The translations under genes were made by a program, and so were the position numbers. A stretch of 64,000 nt of DNA from Streptomyces nigrescens. Lineage in GTDB: Bacteria > Actinomycetota > Actinomycetes > Streptomycetales > Streptomycetaceae. The notes beneath the pieces were generated by a model. That model was not told where the DNA came from and ran no database searches. It was given only the letters and a program-made list of their open reading frames with translations. Shown piece by piece: positions 57,717-64,000 of the stretch; position 1 is the first letter of the stretch, and the number at the start of each line of letters is the position of its first letter. The stretch lies in contig AP026073.1 of the NCBI GenBank assembly GCA_024349765.1, forward strand, positions 2,976,001 to 3,040,000, in the 5' to 3' direction.

Positions 57717-60026
57717 GTGTCCGGGTTCGGATCGCTCAGCCGTCGTCACATCTTCAAGGCGTCCGCCGGGGCCGCGGTCCTCGTGGGGGCGGGCGCCGGC
57801 AGGACGCTCCCGGCGTCCACCGCCGCCGCGGCACCCCGCACCGCGGCGCGGCCGCCCCGCGACCCGAAGACCGAACGCCGGGTCCGGGCGCTGCTGGCGA
57901 AGATGACCGTCGAGGAGAAGTTCGGGCAGCTCCAGCAGCTGACCTGGCACGCCGACACCGGGCCGGGCGACGGCCAGAACAAGGAGTGCGCCGAACTCGC
58001 CGCGAAGGGGCTGCTGGGGTCGGTGCTCAACCTCACCGGCGCCAAGCGGTGCAACGGCCTCCAGCGCGCGGCCGTGGAGAAGTCGCGGCTGGGCATCCCG
58101 CTGATCTTCGGCCAGGACGTCATCCACGGCTACCTCACCACCTTCCCGATCCCCCTGGCCCAGGGCAGCAGCTTCGACCCCGACGTGGTCACCGCCGACG
58201 CCGAGACCAGCGCCCGCGAGGCCGCCTCGCAGGGCATCCACTGGACGTTCGCGCCCATGGCGGACGTCAGCCGGGAGCCGCGCTGGGGGCGGGTGGCCGA
58301 GGGCAGTGGCGAGGACCCGTACCTGACCGCGAAGCTGACCGCCGCCAAGGTGCGCGGCTACCAGGGCGCGGACTACGCCGCCGTGGACCGGCTCGCCGCC
58401 TGCGCCAAGCACTTCGTCGGCTACGGCTTCCCGGAGGGCGGCCGCGACTACAACACCGCCGACCTCTCCGAGCGGCGGCTGCGCGACGTCTGCCTGCCGC
58501 CCTTCAAGGCCGCCGTGGACGCCGGCGTCGCCACCGTCATGGCGTCCTTCACCACCGTGGCCGGCGTCCCCGCGCACGCCAACCGGCACACCCTGACCGA
58601 CATCCTGCACGAGGAGTTCGGCTTCGACGGCTTCGTCGTCGGCGACTACACCGGCGTCCAGGAACTCATCGCGCACGGCATCGCCGCCGACGGCGCCGAC
58701 GCCGCCCGGCTCGCCCTGGGCGCCGGCGTCGACATGGAGATGGTCTCCACGACATACGCCCAACACGGCACGAAGCTGCTCGCGGAGGGAAAGATCAGCC
58801 GCGCGCGGCTGGACGACGCGGTCGCCCGGGTGCTGCGCGTCAAGTTCCGCGCCGGTCTCTTCGACCACCCCTACGTCGACGAGGCCGCGGAGATCACCGC
58901 ACCGAGCGCCGCGGCCCGGACGGCGGCCCGGACCGCGGCCGCCCGCTCCATGGTCCTGCTGCGCAACGAGAAGCACACCCTGCCGCTCGCCACCCGCACC
59001 GGCTCGATCGCGGTCATCGGCCCGCTCGGCGACGACACCAAGGAACTGCACGGCACCTGGGCGAGCATCGGCGCCGCCCTGTTCCCCGCGGTGTCCGTCC
59101 TGGACGGCGTCAAGCGGGCCGCCCCCGCAGCCACCGTGCGCTTCGCCCGCGGCTGCGCCGTGGAGGGCGACGACACCGGTTCCTTCGACGAGGCGGTGGC
59201 CGCGGCCCGGGCCGCCGACGCCGTGATCGCCGTGGTCGGCGAGAAGGCCGCACAGAGCGGCGAGGCGGCCGCCCGCAGCGACCTCACCCTGCCCGGCGTC
59301 CAGGCGCAGCTCGTGGCGCAGCTGGCGGCCACCGGCACGCCCCTGGTCGTCGTGGTCCTCTCCGGCCGCCCGCTCGTCCTCACCGGCGTCGCCGACCGCG
59401 CCGACGCCCTCCTCCAGGCCTGGCACCCCGGCATCGAGGGCGGTCACGCCATCGCCGACGTCCTCTTCGGCAAGGTCAACCCCGGCGGCAAGCTACCGGC
59501 GACCTTCCCCCGCTCGGCCGGCCAACTGCCGCTGTACTACGCGCACGAGAACACCGGCCGCCCCTTCGACCCGGACAACACCTACACCTCGAAGTACCTC
59601 GACATCCCGCACACCCCGCTGTACCCCTTCGGCCACGGCCTCAGCTACACCACATTCGCCTTCTCCGGCCTGGAGCTGTCGGCCGAGGTCCTGCCGGCGA
59701 GGAGCGTCGCCGACGGCGGGACGACGGTCCGGGCCGCCGTACAGGTCGAGAACACCGGCACCCGCGCCGGCGACGAGGTCGTCCAGCTCTACCTCCGCGA
59801 CAAGGTCGCCAGCGTCGTCCAGCCGGTCCGCAGACTGGTCGGCTTCTCCCGCGTCCACCTGAAGCCGGGGGAGCGGCGGACGGTCCGCTTCACCCTGGGA
59901 CGACAGGAACTGGGCTTCCACACCAACGACCCGCACGGCGAATTCCGCGTCGAACCAGGCGAGTTCGACCTCTACGCGGGCAACAGCTCGCAGGCCGGCC
60001 TGCGGACGGGCTTCACCCTGACGTAG
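57717..60026 (+). CDS. Tat-exported GH3 family beta-glucosidase/xylosidase
   Basis: Encodes 769 residues from GTG 57717 (GAGGAG upstream). The N-terminus SLSRRHIFKASAGAAVLVGA is a Tat signal. GH3 N-domain with IPLIFGQDVIHGY, KHFVGYGFPEGGRDYN and the nucleophile Asp in FVVGDYTGVQEL, then the alpha/beta sandwich and a C-terminal fibronectin III-like domain (FSRVHLKPGERRTVRFTL). The SDW usual at the nucleophile is GDY. Length and layout match BglX. It hydrolyses beta-glucosides outside the cell, probably oligosaccharides. Confidence 0.93.
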   Translation: MSGFGSLSRRHIFKASAGAAVLVGAGAGRTLPASTAAAAPRTAARPPRDPKTERRVRALLAKMTVEEKFGQLQQLTWHADTGPGDGQNKECAELAAKGLLGSVLNLTGAKRCNGLQRAAVEKSRLGIPLIFGQDVIHGYLTTFPIPLAQGSSFDPDVVTADAETSAREAASQGIHWTFAPMADVSREPRWGRVAEGSGEDPYLTAKLTAAKVRGYQGADYAAVDRLAACAKHFVGYGFPEGGRDYNTADLSERRLRDVCLPPFKAAVDAGVATVMASFTTVAGVPAHANRHTLTDILHEEFGFDGFVVGDYTGVQELIAHGIAADGADAARLALGAGVDMEMVSTTYAQHGTKLLAEGKISRARLDDAVARVLRVKFRAGLFDHPYVDEAAEITAPSAAARTAARTAAARSMVLLRNEKHTLPLATRTGSIAVIGPLGDDTKELHGTWASIGAALFPAVSVLDGVKRAAPAATVRFARGCAVEGDDTGSFDEAVAAARAADAVIAVVGEKAAQSGEAAARSDLTLPGVQAQLVAQLAATGTPLVVVVLSGRPLVLTGVADRADALLQAWHPGIEGGHAIADVLFGKVNPGGKLPATFPRSAGQLPLYYAHENTGRPFDPDNTYTSKYLDIPHTPLYPFGHGLSYTTFAFSGLELSAEVLPARSVADGGTTVRAAVQVENTGTRAGDEVVQLYLRDKVASVVQPVRRLVGFSRVHLKPGERRTVRFTLGRQELGFHTNDPHGEFRVEPGEFDLYAGNSSQAGLRTGFTLT

Positions 60027-60451
60027 GCACGCCAGGTTTTCTCCGCGGGTGTCTTCCCGCCGCGCCGCATGCTCCACCGCGTCCGTGGACAGGCTCTTGA
60101 CGCGGCTCCGGCCGCACCTCGACACTCAGGGGCGGGAACCCTGGCGAACAGGTGGGAAATCATGGGGTATGCAGGGCTGGGCATCGCTCGCGCGAACGGC
60201 GCGATCCAGCCGCTCCCCCTTCTGACGCCGCTCCCCCTTCTGACGTCGCGTCGCCACATCGATCTGCTGCGCGTCTGCAGCGCGGCGAGTTCCCTCCGCT
60301 GAAGCCGGCAGTCCGGCGGGCAGCGGTGGGGTGAGCCGGCAGGCAGCGGCCCGGCCGCGCTGTGTTGCCGTCGTTCGTGCCGCCGCCGTATCGCCCTAAG
60401 TCGTGGGCCACTTCCGCGCCCCTTCAGAGCACCCGGATCCCAGGGAGTCGT
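60027..60451. other. Intergenic region with a short direct repeat
   Basis: GCTCCCCCTTCTGACG occurs twice (about 60211 and 60230). Several short open frames exist but none has a ribosome site plus coding-like codons. The region must contain the promoter of the ECM4-type gene; GGGGTATGC near 60167 is a weak candidate for a SigB-type minus-10. Confidence 0.4.
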
Positions 60452-61330
60452 ATGTCCGCCCCGTCCCAGACCGTCGTCCCCTCCCTCCGCGGCAGGATCG
60501 GCGGTGACGCCCGCAGCGGCCACTACGCCGTGCCGCACCGCTATCGCCTGCATCTGACGCCGTCCTGTCCGCAGTCCCTGAGAATCGCCCTGACACACGG
60601 CCTGCTCGGCCTCGGCGAGACCCTCCCCGTGACGCTGCTGCCGGCCGTCCCCGACGGACCGCAGGGCGAATACACCGCCCTGCGCCCGCTGTACGAGGCC
60701 AGTTCCCACCAGCACCCCGGCCCGGCCGCCGCCCCGGTCCTCAGCGACGGCTGGACCGGCCGGATCGTCAGTGCGCACGCGCCGGACATCCTGCGGGACC
60801 TGGCCGCGCAGTTCCGCGGCGACGGACCCGAGCTGTACCCGGCCCCCGCCCGGGACGACATCGAGGAGATCGCCCGGCTCTGCGAGCTCGACCTCCACGA
60901 GGCCGCACAGCGCGCCGGCCGGCTCGGCATCGGCAGTTCCGGCCACCAGGACGCACTGGAGAACCTGTTCCGGGCGCTGGACGCGCTGGAGCGGCGACTG
61001 GCCGGCCGGGACCACGTCCTCGGCGGCGCACTCACCCTCGCCGACGTCCACGTGTGGGTCTCACTGGTGCAGCTCGACACCGTCCATCGCTGGCATCTGG
61101 ACGCCACGGCGGTGCACCGGATCGCCGGGTACCGGCGGCTGTGGGCGTACGCGCGGAGGCTGGCCGCCCTGCCCGCCATCGGCTCCCACCTGGACCTGGA
61201 CGGCATCGCCCGCCGGCACCACGCGCGCTGCCAGGGGCAGGAGGCCGCCGGCGCCGCGGTGCAGATCGTGGACTGGGCGGCGCACGTCCCGGTGACCTCG
61301 CCCTCCCGTCCGACTCAACCCACGGGTTGA
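60452..61330 (+). CDS. ECM4/YqjG-type glutathionyl-hydroquinone reductase-like protein
   Basis: Encodes 292 residues. The N-terminal thioredoxin-like half has SCPQSLRIALTHGLLGL at the place of the SCPW active-site Cys of ECM4/PcpF enzymes, and the C-terminal half is GST-like alpha-helical (RALDALERRLAGRDHVLGGA, then LTLADVHVWVSLVQLDTVHR). Streptomyces lacks glutathione and uses mycothiol, so this is probably a mycothiolyl-quinone reductase. ATG 60452 with GGGAG. Monocistronic. Confidence 0.85.
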   Translation: MSAPSQTVVPSLRGRIGGDARSGHYAVPHRYRLHLTPSCPQSLRIALTHGLLGLGETLPVTLLPAVPDGPQGEYTALRPLYEASSHQHPGPAAAPVLSDGWTGRIVSAHAPDILRDLAAQFRGDGPELYPAPARDDIEEIARLCELDLHEAAQRAGRLGIGSSGHQDALENLFRALDALERRLAGRDHVLGGALTLADVHVWVSLVQLDTVHRWHLDATAVHRIAGYRRLWAYARRLAALPAIGSHLDLDGIARRHHARCQGQEAAGAAVQIVDWAAHVPVTSPSRPTQPTG

Positions 61331-61399
61331 CGCCGCCGCCCGGACCCCGCACGTACGCTTCCTTCGTCGAAGCGGCCGGGGGCCGGGAAGGAGCGGACG

Positions 61400-62491
61400 G
61401 TGCGTCTACTGCTGGGGATCGCCGGTGCGGTCATCGTGCTCGGGGTGTTCTCCTCGGTGCTGCACTCGCTGGTGATCCCCCGGCCGACGCCGTCCGGCCT
61501 CGGCCGGATCGTCCAGCGGCTGGTCCACCGGCCGTTCCGTCTGCTGGCCGACCGGCTGCCGAGCGCGGAGGCCAAGGACCGGGTGCTCGCCCCGATGGCG
61601 CCGCTCGCCATCGTCGTCACCCTGATCGCCTGGCTGGGCTGCTTCCTGGTCGGGTACGCCCTGCTGGAGGCGGCAGTGAGCCGGCTGGGAGTCAAGGAGG
61701 CGCTGACCGAGTCCGGTTCCTCGCTCTTCACGCTCGGCTTCGCCAGCGGTGACCGCGCGACGCTGAACGCCATCGACTTCTGCGCCGCCGTCACGGGCCC
61801 GATCGTGATCGGGCTCCAGGTCGGCTATCTGCCCGCCCTCTACGGCGCCTACCAGCGCCGGGAGACCGAGGTGACGCTGCTGCAGGCGCGCGCCGGCAGC
61901 CCGCCGTGGGGACCGGAGATCCTGGCCCGCTACGCACAGGTGGAGCTGCTGGAGATCCTCACCGAGCTGTTCCGCACCTGGGAGCGGTGGAGCGCGGATG
62001 TGAGCGAGAGCCACACGACGTACCCGATCCTGATCCACTTCCGTTCCCCGAAGGCGACCCGTAACTGGTTGATCGCCCTGCTGTCCGTGATGGACGCCGC
62101 GGCCCTGCGACTGTCCTTCAACCCCTCCCAGCCGCAGGCCGAGGTGCGGATGGCGCTGCGCGCCGGCTTCGTCTGCCTGCGCGAGATCGCCACCATCGAG
62201 GGCATCGCCTACGACCGGGACCCGCACCCGGACGACGCATTGCAGCTGAGCTACGAGGACTTCCTGCGGGGTGTCGAGCGGATGGCGGCCCAGGGCTATC
62301 CCATGGAGCGCACGCCCGAGGAGGCATGGCCGCACTTCCGTGGCTGGCGGGTCAATTACGAAGCGCTCGCCTACCGCCTGGCCCGTGACATCGAGGCGGT
62401 CCCGGCTCCCTGGTCCGGGGCCCGCCGCAGGGAAGTGACCATCCGCACCCCGCTCACCCCGGTCGATCGCCGCCCGGTTACCAGTGAGTAA
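61400..62491 (+). CDS. Hypothetical membrane protein with ion channel-like pore loop
   Basis: Encodes 363 residues. Two N-terminal membrane helices (LLGIAGAVIVLGVFSSVLHS; LAIVVTLIAWLGCFLVGYAL), then a loop SGSSLFTLGFASGD followed by a third helix (FCAAVTGPIVIGLQVGYLPA). The helix-loop-helix with TLGFASGD recalls the potassium-channel filter TVGYGD but does not match it. The C-terminal 220 residues are soluble and helical. Such proteins occur in Streptomyces without known function. GTG 61400 follows GGAAGGAG. Confidence 0.75.
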   Translation: MRLLLGIAGAVIVLGVFSSVLHSLVIPRPTPSGLGRIVQRLVHRPFRLLADRLPSAEAKDRVLAPMAPLAIVVTLIAWLGCFLVGYALLEAAVSRLGVKEALTESGSSLFTLGFASGDRATLNAIDFCAAVTGPIVIGLQVGYLPALYGAYQRRETEVTLLQARAGSPPWGPEILARYAQVELLEILTELFRTWERWSADVSESHTTYPILIHFRSPKATRNWLIALLSVMDAAALRLSFNPSQPQAEVRMALRAGFVCLREIATIEGIAYDRDPHPDDALQLSYEDFLRGVERMAAQGYPMERTPEEAWPHFRGWRVNYEALAYRLARDIEAVPAPWSGARRREVTIRTPLTPVDRRPVTSE

Positions 62492-62602
62492 GTTTGGCTG
62501 ATCATCGCCTCCCGGGGTCGATCATGCGCCCGTACGCTCACCAGCACCGCAACCGGATGGGTGTCACCGTGGCACGGCGGTCAGATTTCCGATGGAGCAT
62601 CG

Positions 62603-64000
62603 ATGGCGCGATCCCGCCGTACCTCCCGCAGGCCCCACGGCCGCCGGCGCAGAGCGACAACTGCCTTACTGGTCACGGCACTTGGCCTCGGTGGCGGCCT
62701 CGCCACCTGTCCCGCGTCGGCGGCGCCGGCCCCCGCCCACCGACCCGCCGCCACCGCGCGGCTCGCCCCTCCCTCGTTCCGGCTCGCCGACATCCCCATG
62801 AAGGACGGCACCGTCCTCAAGGCCGATGTCTTCACCCCCGCCCCCGGCACCCCCGGCGCCGACCGGAAGGGCCACTACCCACTCGTCGTCCAGCCGGCCA
62901 GCTGGGGTCAGAACGACCTGGAGTACGTCGCCCAGGGCAAGCAGCTGGCCGCCGCCGGCTACCTCGCCGTCACCTACACCGTGCGCGGCTTCTGGCGCTC
63001 CGGCGGTGAGGTCGACGTCGCGGGGCCCAAGGACGTCTCCGACGTGTCCTCGGTCATCGACTGGGCCCTCGCCCACACCCCGGCCGACCGGCAGCGCATC
63101 GGCATGGTGGGGCTCTCCCTCGGCGGCGGCCTCACCCTGATGGGCGCCGCGTTCGACCCCCGGATCAAGGCGGTCGCCGCCATGAGCGGCTGGGGAGACC
63201 TCACCAACTCCCTGTACAGCGGCGGCACTCGGCACCTCCAGGCCGCCGCGCTCCTCGCCGCCATCCAGGCGCCCACCGGCCGCCGCAGCCCCGAGTACGC
63301 GCGGATGCTGGCCGCGCTCTTCGACGGGCGGGACATGCCCAAGGTGGTCCGCTGGGCGGACACCAGGTCCCCGGCCACCTACGTGAACCGGATCAACGCC
63401 CACGGCACGGCCGTCTTCCTCGCCCACGCCTGGGGCGACAGCTTCTTCAACCCCAGCCAGCTCACCGCCTTCTACCAGCGGCTGACCGGCCCCAAGCGGC
63501 TCGAACTCCGCCCCGGCGACCACGCCACCCAGGAGCTGACGAGCCTGCTGGGCCTGGACAACCCGACCTGGAAGAGCGCCCGCCGCTGGCTCGACCAGCA
63601 CCTCAAGGGCACCGGCGGCGACCGCGGTCCGCGGCAGTCGGTGGACCTGGAGGTCCGGCCGAACGGCCACCACGAGAGCTACCCGGACTGGCGCGCCATC
63701 AGTTCCCGTACCGCCCACCTCCGCCTGGGCGGCCCGGGCCCGCTGGAGACCGGTGCGCTCGGCGGCACGGCGGCCGGAACCGGCTGGCACAAGTCCGTCG
63801 TCGGCGGCACGGATTCGGGTGCGGACGGCGGCATCGCCCTCCTCGCCGGGGCGCTCGACCAGGTAGCCGCCCTGCCCCCGACCGTCCTCGTCCCCCTGCT
63901 GCCCCGCAGGTCCGCCGCCGTCTGGCAGTCGGCGCCCTACGCCGCGGCGCAGCATCTCCGCGGCGCCGCACGGGTGCACACACAGGTCACCGCCGCCGCG
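62603..64000 (+). CDS. Secreted CocE/NonD family hydrolase (peptidase S15-like), 3' truncated; contains a TTA codon
   Basis: The frame from ATG 62603 (GGAG 7 bp upstream) is open to the window end, 466 codons. Signal peptide: basic lead, then TALLVTALGLGGGLATCPAS. The hydrolase domain has the nucleophile in MVGLSLGGGLTLMGAA and ASWGQNDLEYVAQGKQLAAA, HAWGDSFFNPSQL and ELRPGDHATQEL with the catalytic Asp and His. X-prolyl dipeptidase/acylase-like. Codon 22 (62666-62668) is TTA, the only in-frame TTA I found in this window, so translation should depend on the bldA tRNA and hence on development. The C-terminal domain lies outside. Confidence 0.9.
   Translation, partial: MARSRRTSRRPHGRRRRATTALLVTALGLGGGLATCPASAAPAPAHRPAATARLAPPSFRLADIPMKDGTVLKADVFTPAPGTPGADRKGHYPLVVQPASWGQNDLEYVAQGKQLAAAGYLAVTYTVRGFWRSGGEVDVAGPKDVSDVSSVIDWALAHTPADRQRIGMVGLSLGGGLTLMGAAFDPRIKAVAAMSGWGDLTNSLYSGGTRHLQAAALLAAIQAPTGRRSPEYARMLAALFDGRDMPKVVRWADTRSPATYVNRINAHGTAVFLAHAWGDSFFNPSQLTAFYQRLTGPKRLELRPGDHATQELTSLLGLDNPTWKSARRWLDQHLKGTGGDRGPRQSVDLEVRPNGHHESYPDWRAISSRTAHLRLGGPGPLETGALGGTAAGTGWHKSVVGGTDSGADGGIALLAGALDQVAALPPTVLVPLLPRRSAAVWQSAPYAAAQHLRGAARVHTQVTAAA

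Noticed and set aside
1-64000. tRNA, rRNA, CRISPR arrays, transposases, integrases or att-type repeats
   Set aside because: Looked for on both strands; nothing supportable was seen. Tandem repeats found are short, without spacer structure.

Overview
The window is chromosomal DNA of a Streptomyces species or a very close relative. Base composition is very GC-rich with strongly GC-biased third codon positions. GTG and TTG starts are common. It carries an actinobacterial-type gas vesicle (gvp) cluster, a SigB/SigF-type sigma factor, small Streptomyces families (DUF6480, DUF6131), a streptogrisin-like protease, a Tat-exported GH3 enzyme, and one gene with a TTA codon (a bldA target signature). 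I see no tRNA, rRNA, transposase, integrase or CRISPR array.

Layout. (1) 0-5.7 kb: tail of a transporter, a bicovalent-FAD berberine-bridge-type oxidase, a CapA-like protein, and an Rrf2 regulator next to a DszC/SfnB-like flavin monooxygenase with a clear dyad operator between them. (2) 5.9-17 kb: a stress and small-protein region (hemerythrin, CBS, sigma factor, a CDGSH / heme-oxygenase-like diiron / HemK-type methyltransferase trio, SDRs). It shows unusual decay: three pseudogenes with single in-frame stops or internal deletions, and many short tandem repeats with unit lengths of 9, 15, 18 or 30 bp. (3) 16.9-20.6 kb: gas vesicle operon gvpO-A-F-G-J-L-S-K on the minus strand, with an 18-bp repeat array at the gvpS/gvpK junction. 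(4) 20.7-28.1 kb: VOC protein, zinc alcohol dehydrogenase, PAS-GAF-SpoIIE phosphatase, a second hemerythrin sharing an upstream sequence block with the first, and a pyruvate oxidase-like ThDP enzyme. (5) 28.2-32.8 kb: a coupled sugar-nucleotide/glycosyltransferase operon. (6) 32.8-42.8 kb: ArsR-type regulator, lipoprotein hydrolase, SDR, a DJ-1/PfpI protein paired with a large catalase, secreted protease, membrane sulfatase-like protein. (7) 43-45 kb: acyl-CoA ligase followed by a phosphotriesterase-family remnant. (8) 45.1-53.2 kb: the most unusual block. A membrane GGDEF-EAL protein runs in frame, with no stop, into an alpha-oxoamine synthase, followed without gaps by an MFS transporter, an NNMT/PNMT-like methyltransferase, a protein whose start codon appears to be ACG, and a Fic protein. 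(9) 53-64 kb: CPBP protease, Ser/Thr kinase, methyltransferase, GH3 glucosidase, ECM4-type thiol transferase, a channel-like membrane protein and the start of a CocE/NonD hydrolase carrying a TTA codon.

How the parts work together: much of the window fits stress, buoyancy and surface biology. The gas vesicle operon, exopolysaccharide-type glycosyltransferases, SigB-type sigma factor, SpoIIE phosphatase, catalase, hemerythrins and c-di-GMP enzyme are all functions that respond to environment or development. The candidate new system is the 45.1-53.2 kb block, in which a c-di-GMP turnover protein is physically linked to a PLP-dependent alpha-oxoamine synthase with its own exporter and methyltransferase. 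That arrangement suggests production of a small metabolite under c-di-GMP or sensory control. This function is an inference from gene content and order only.
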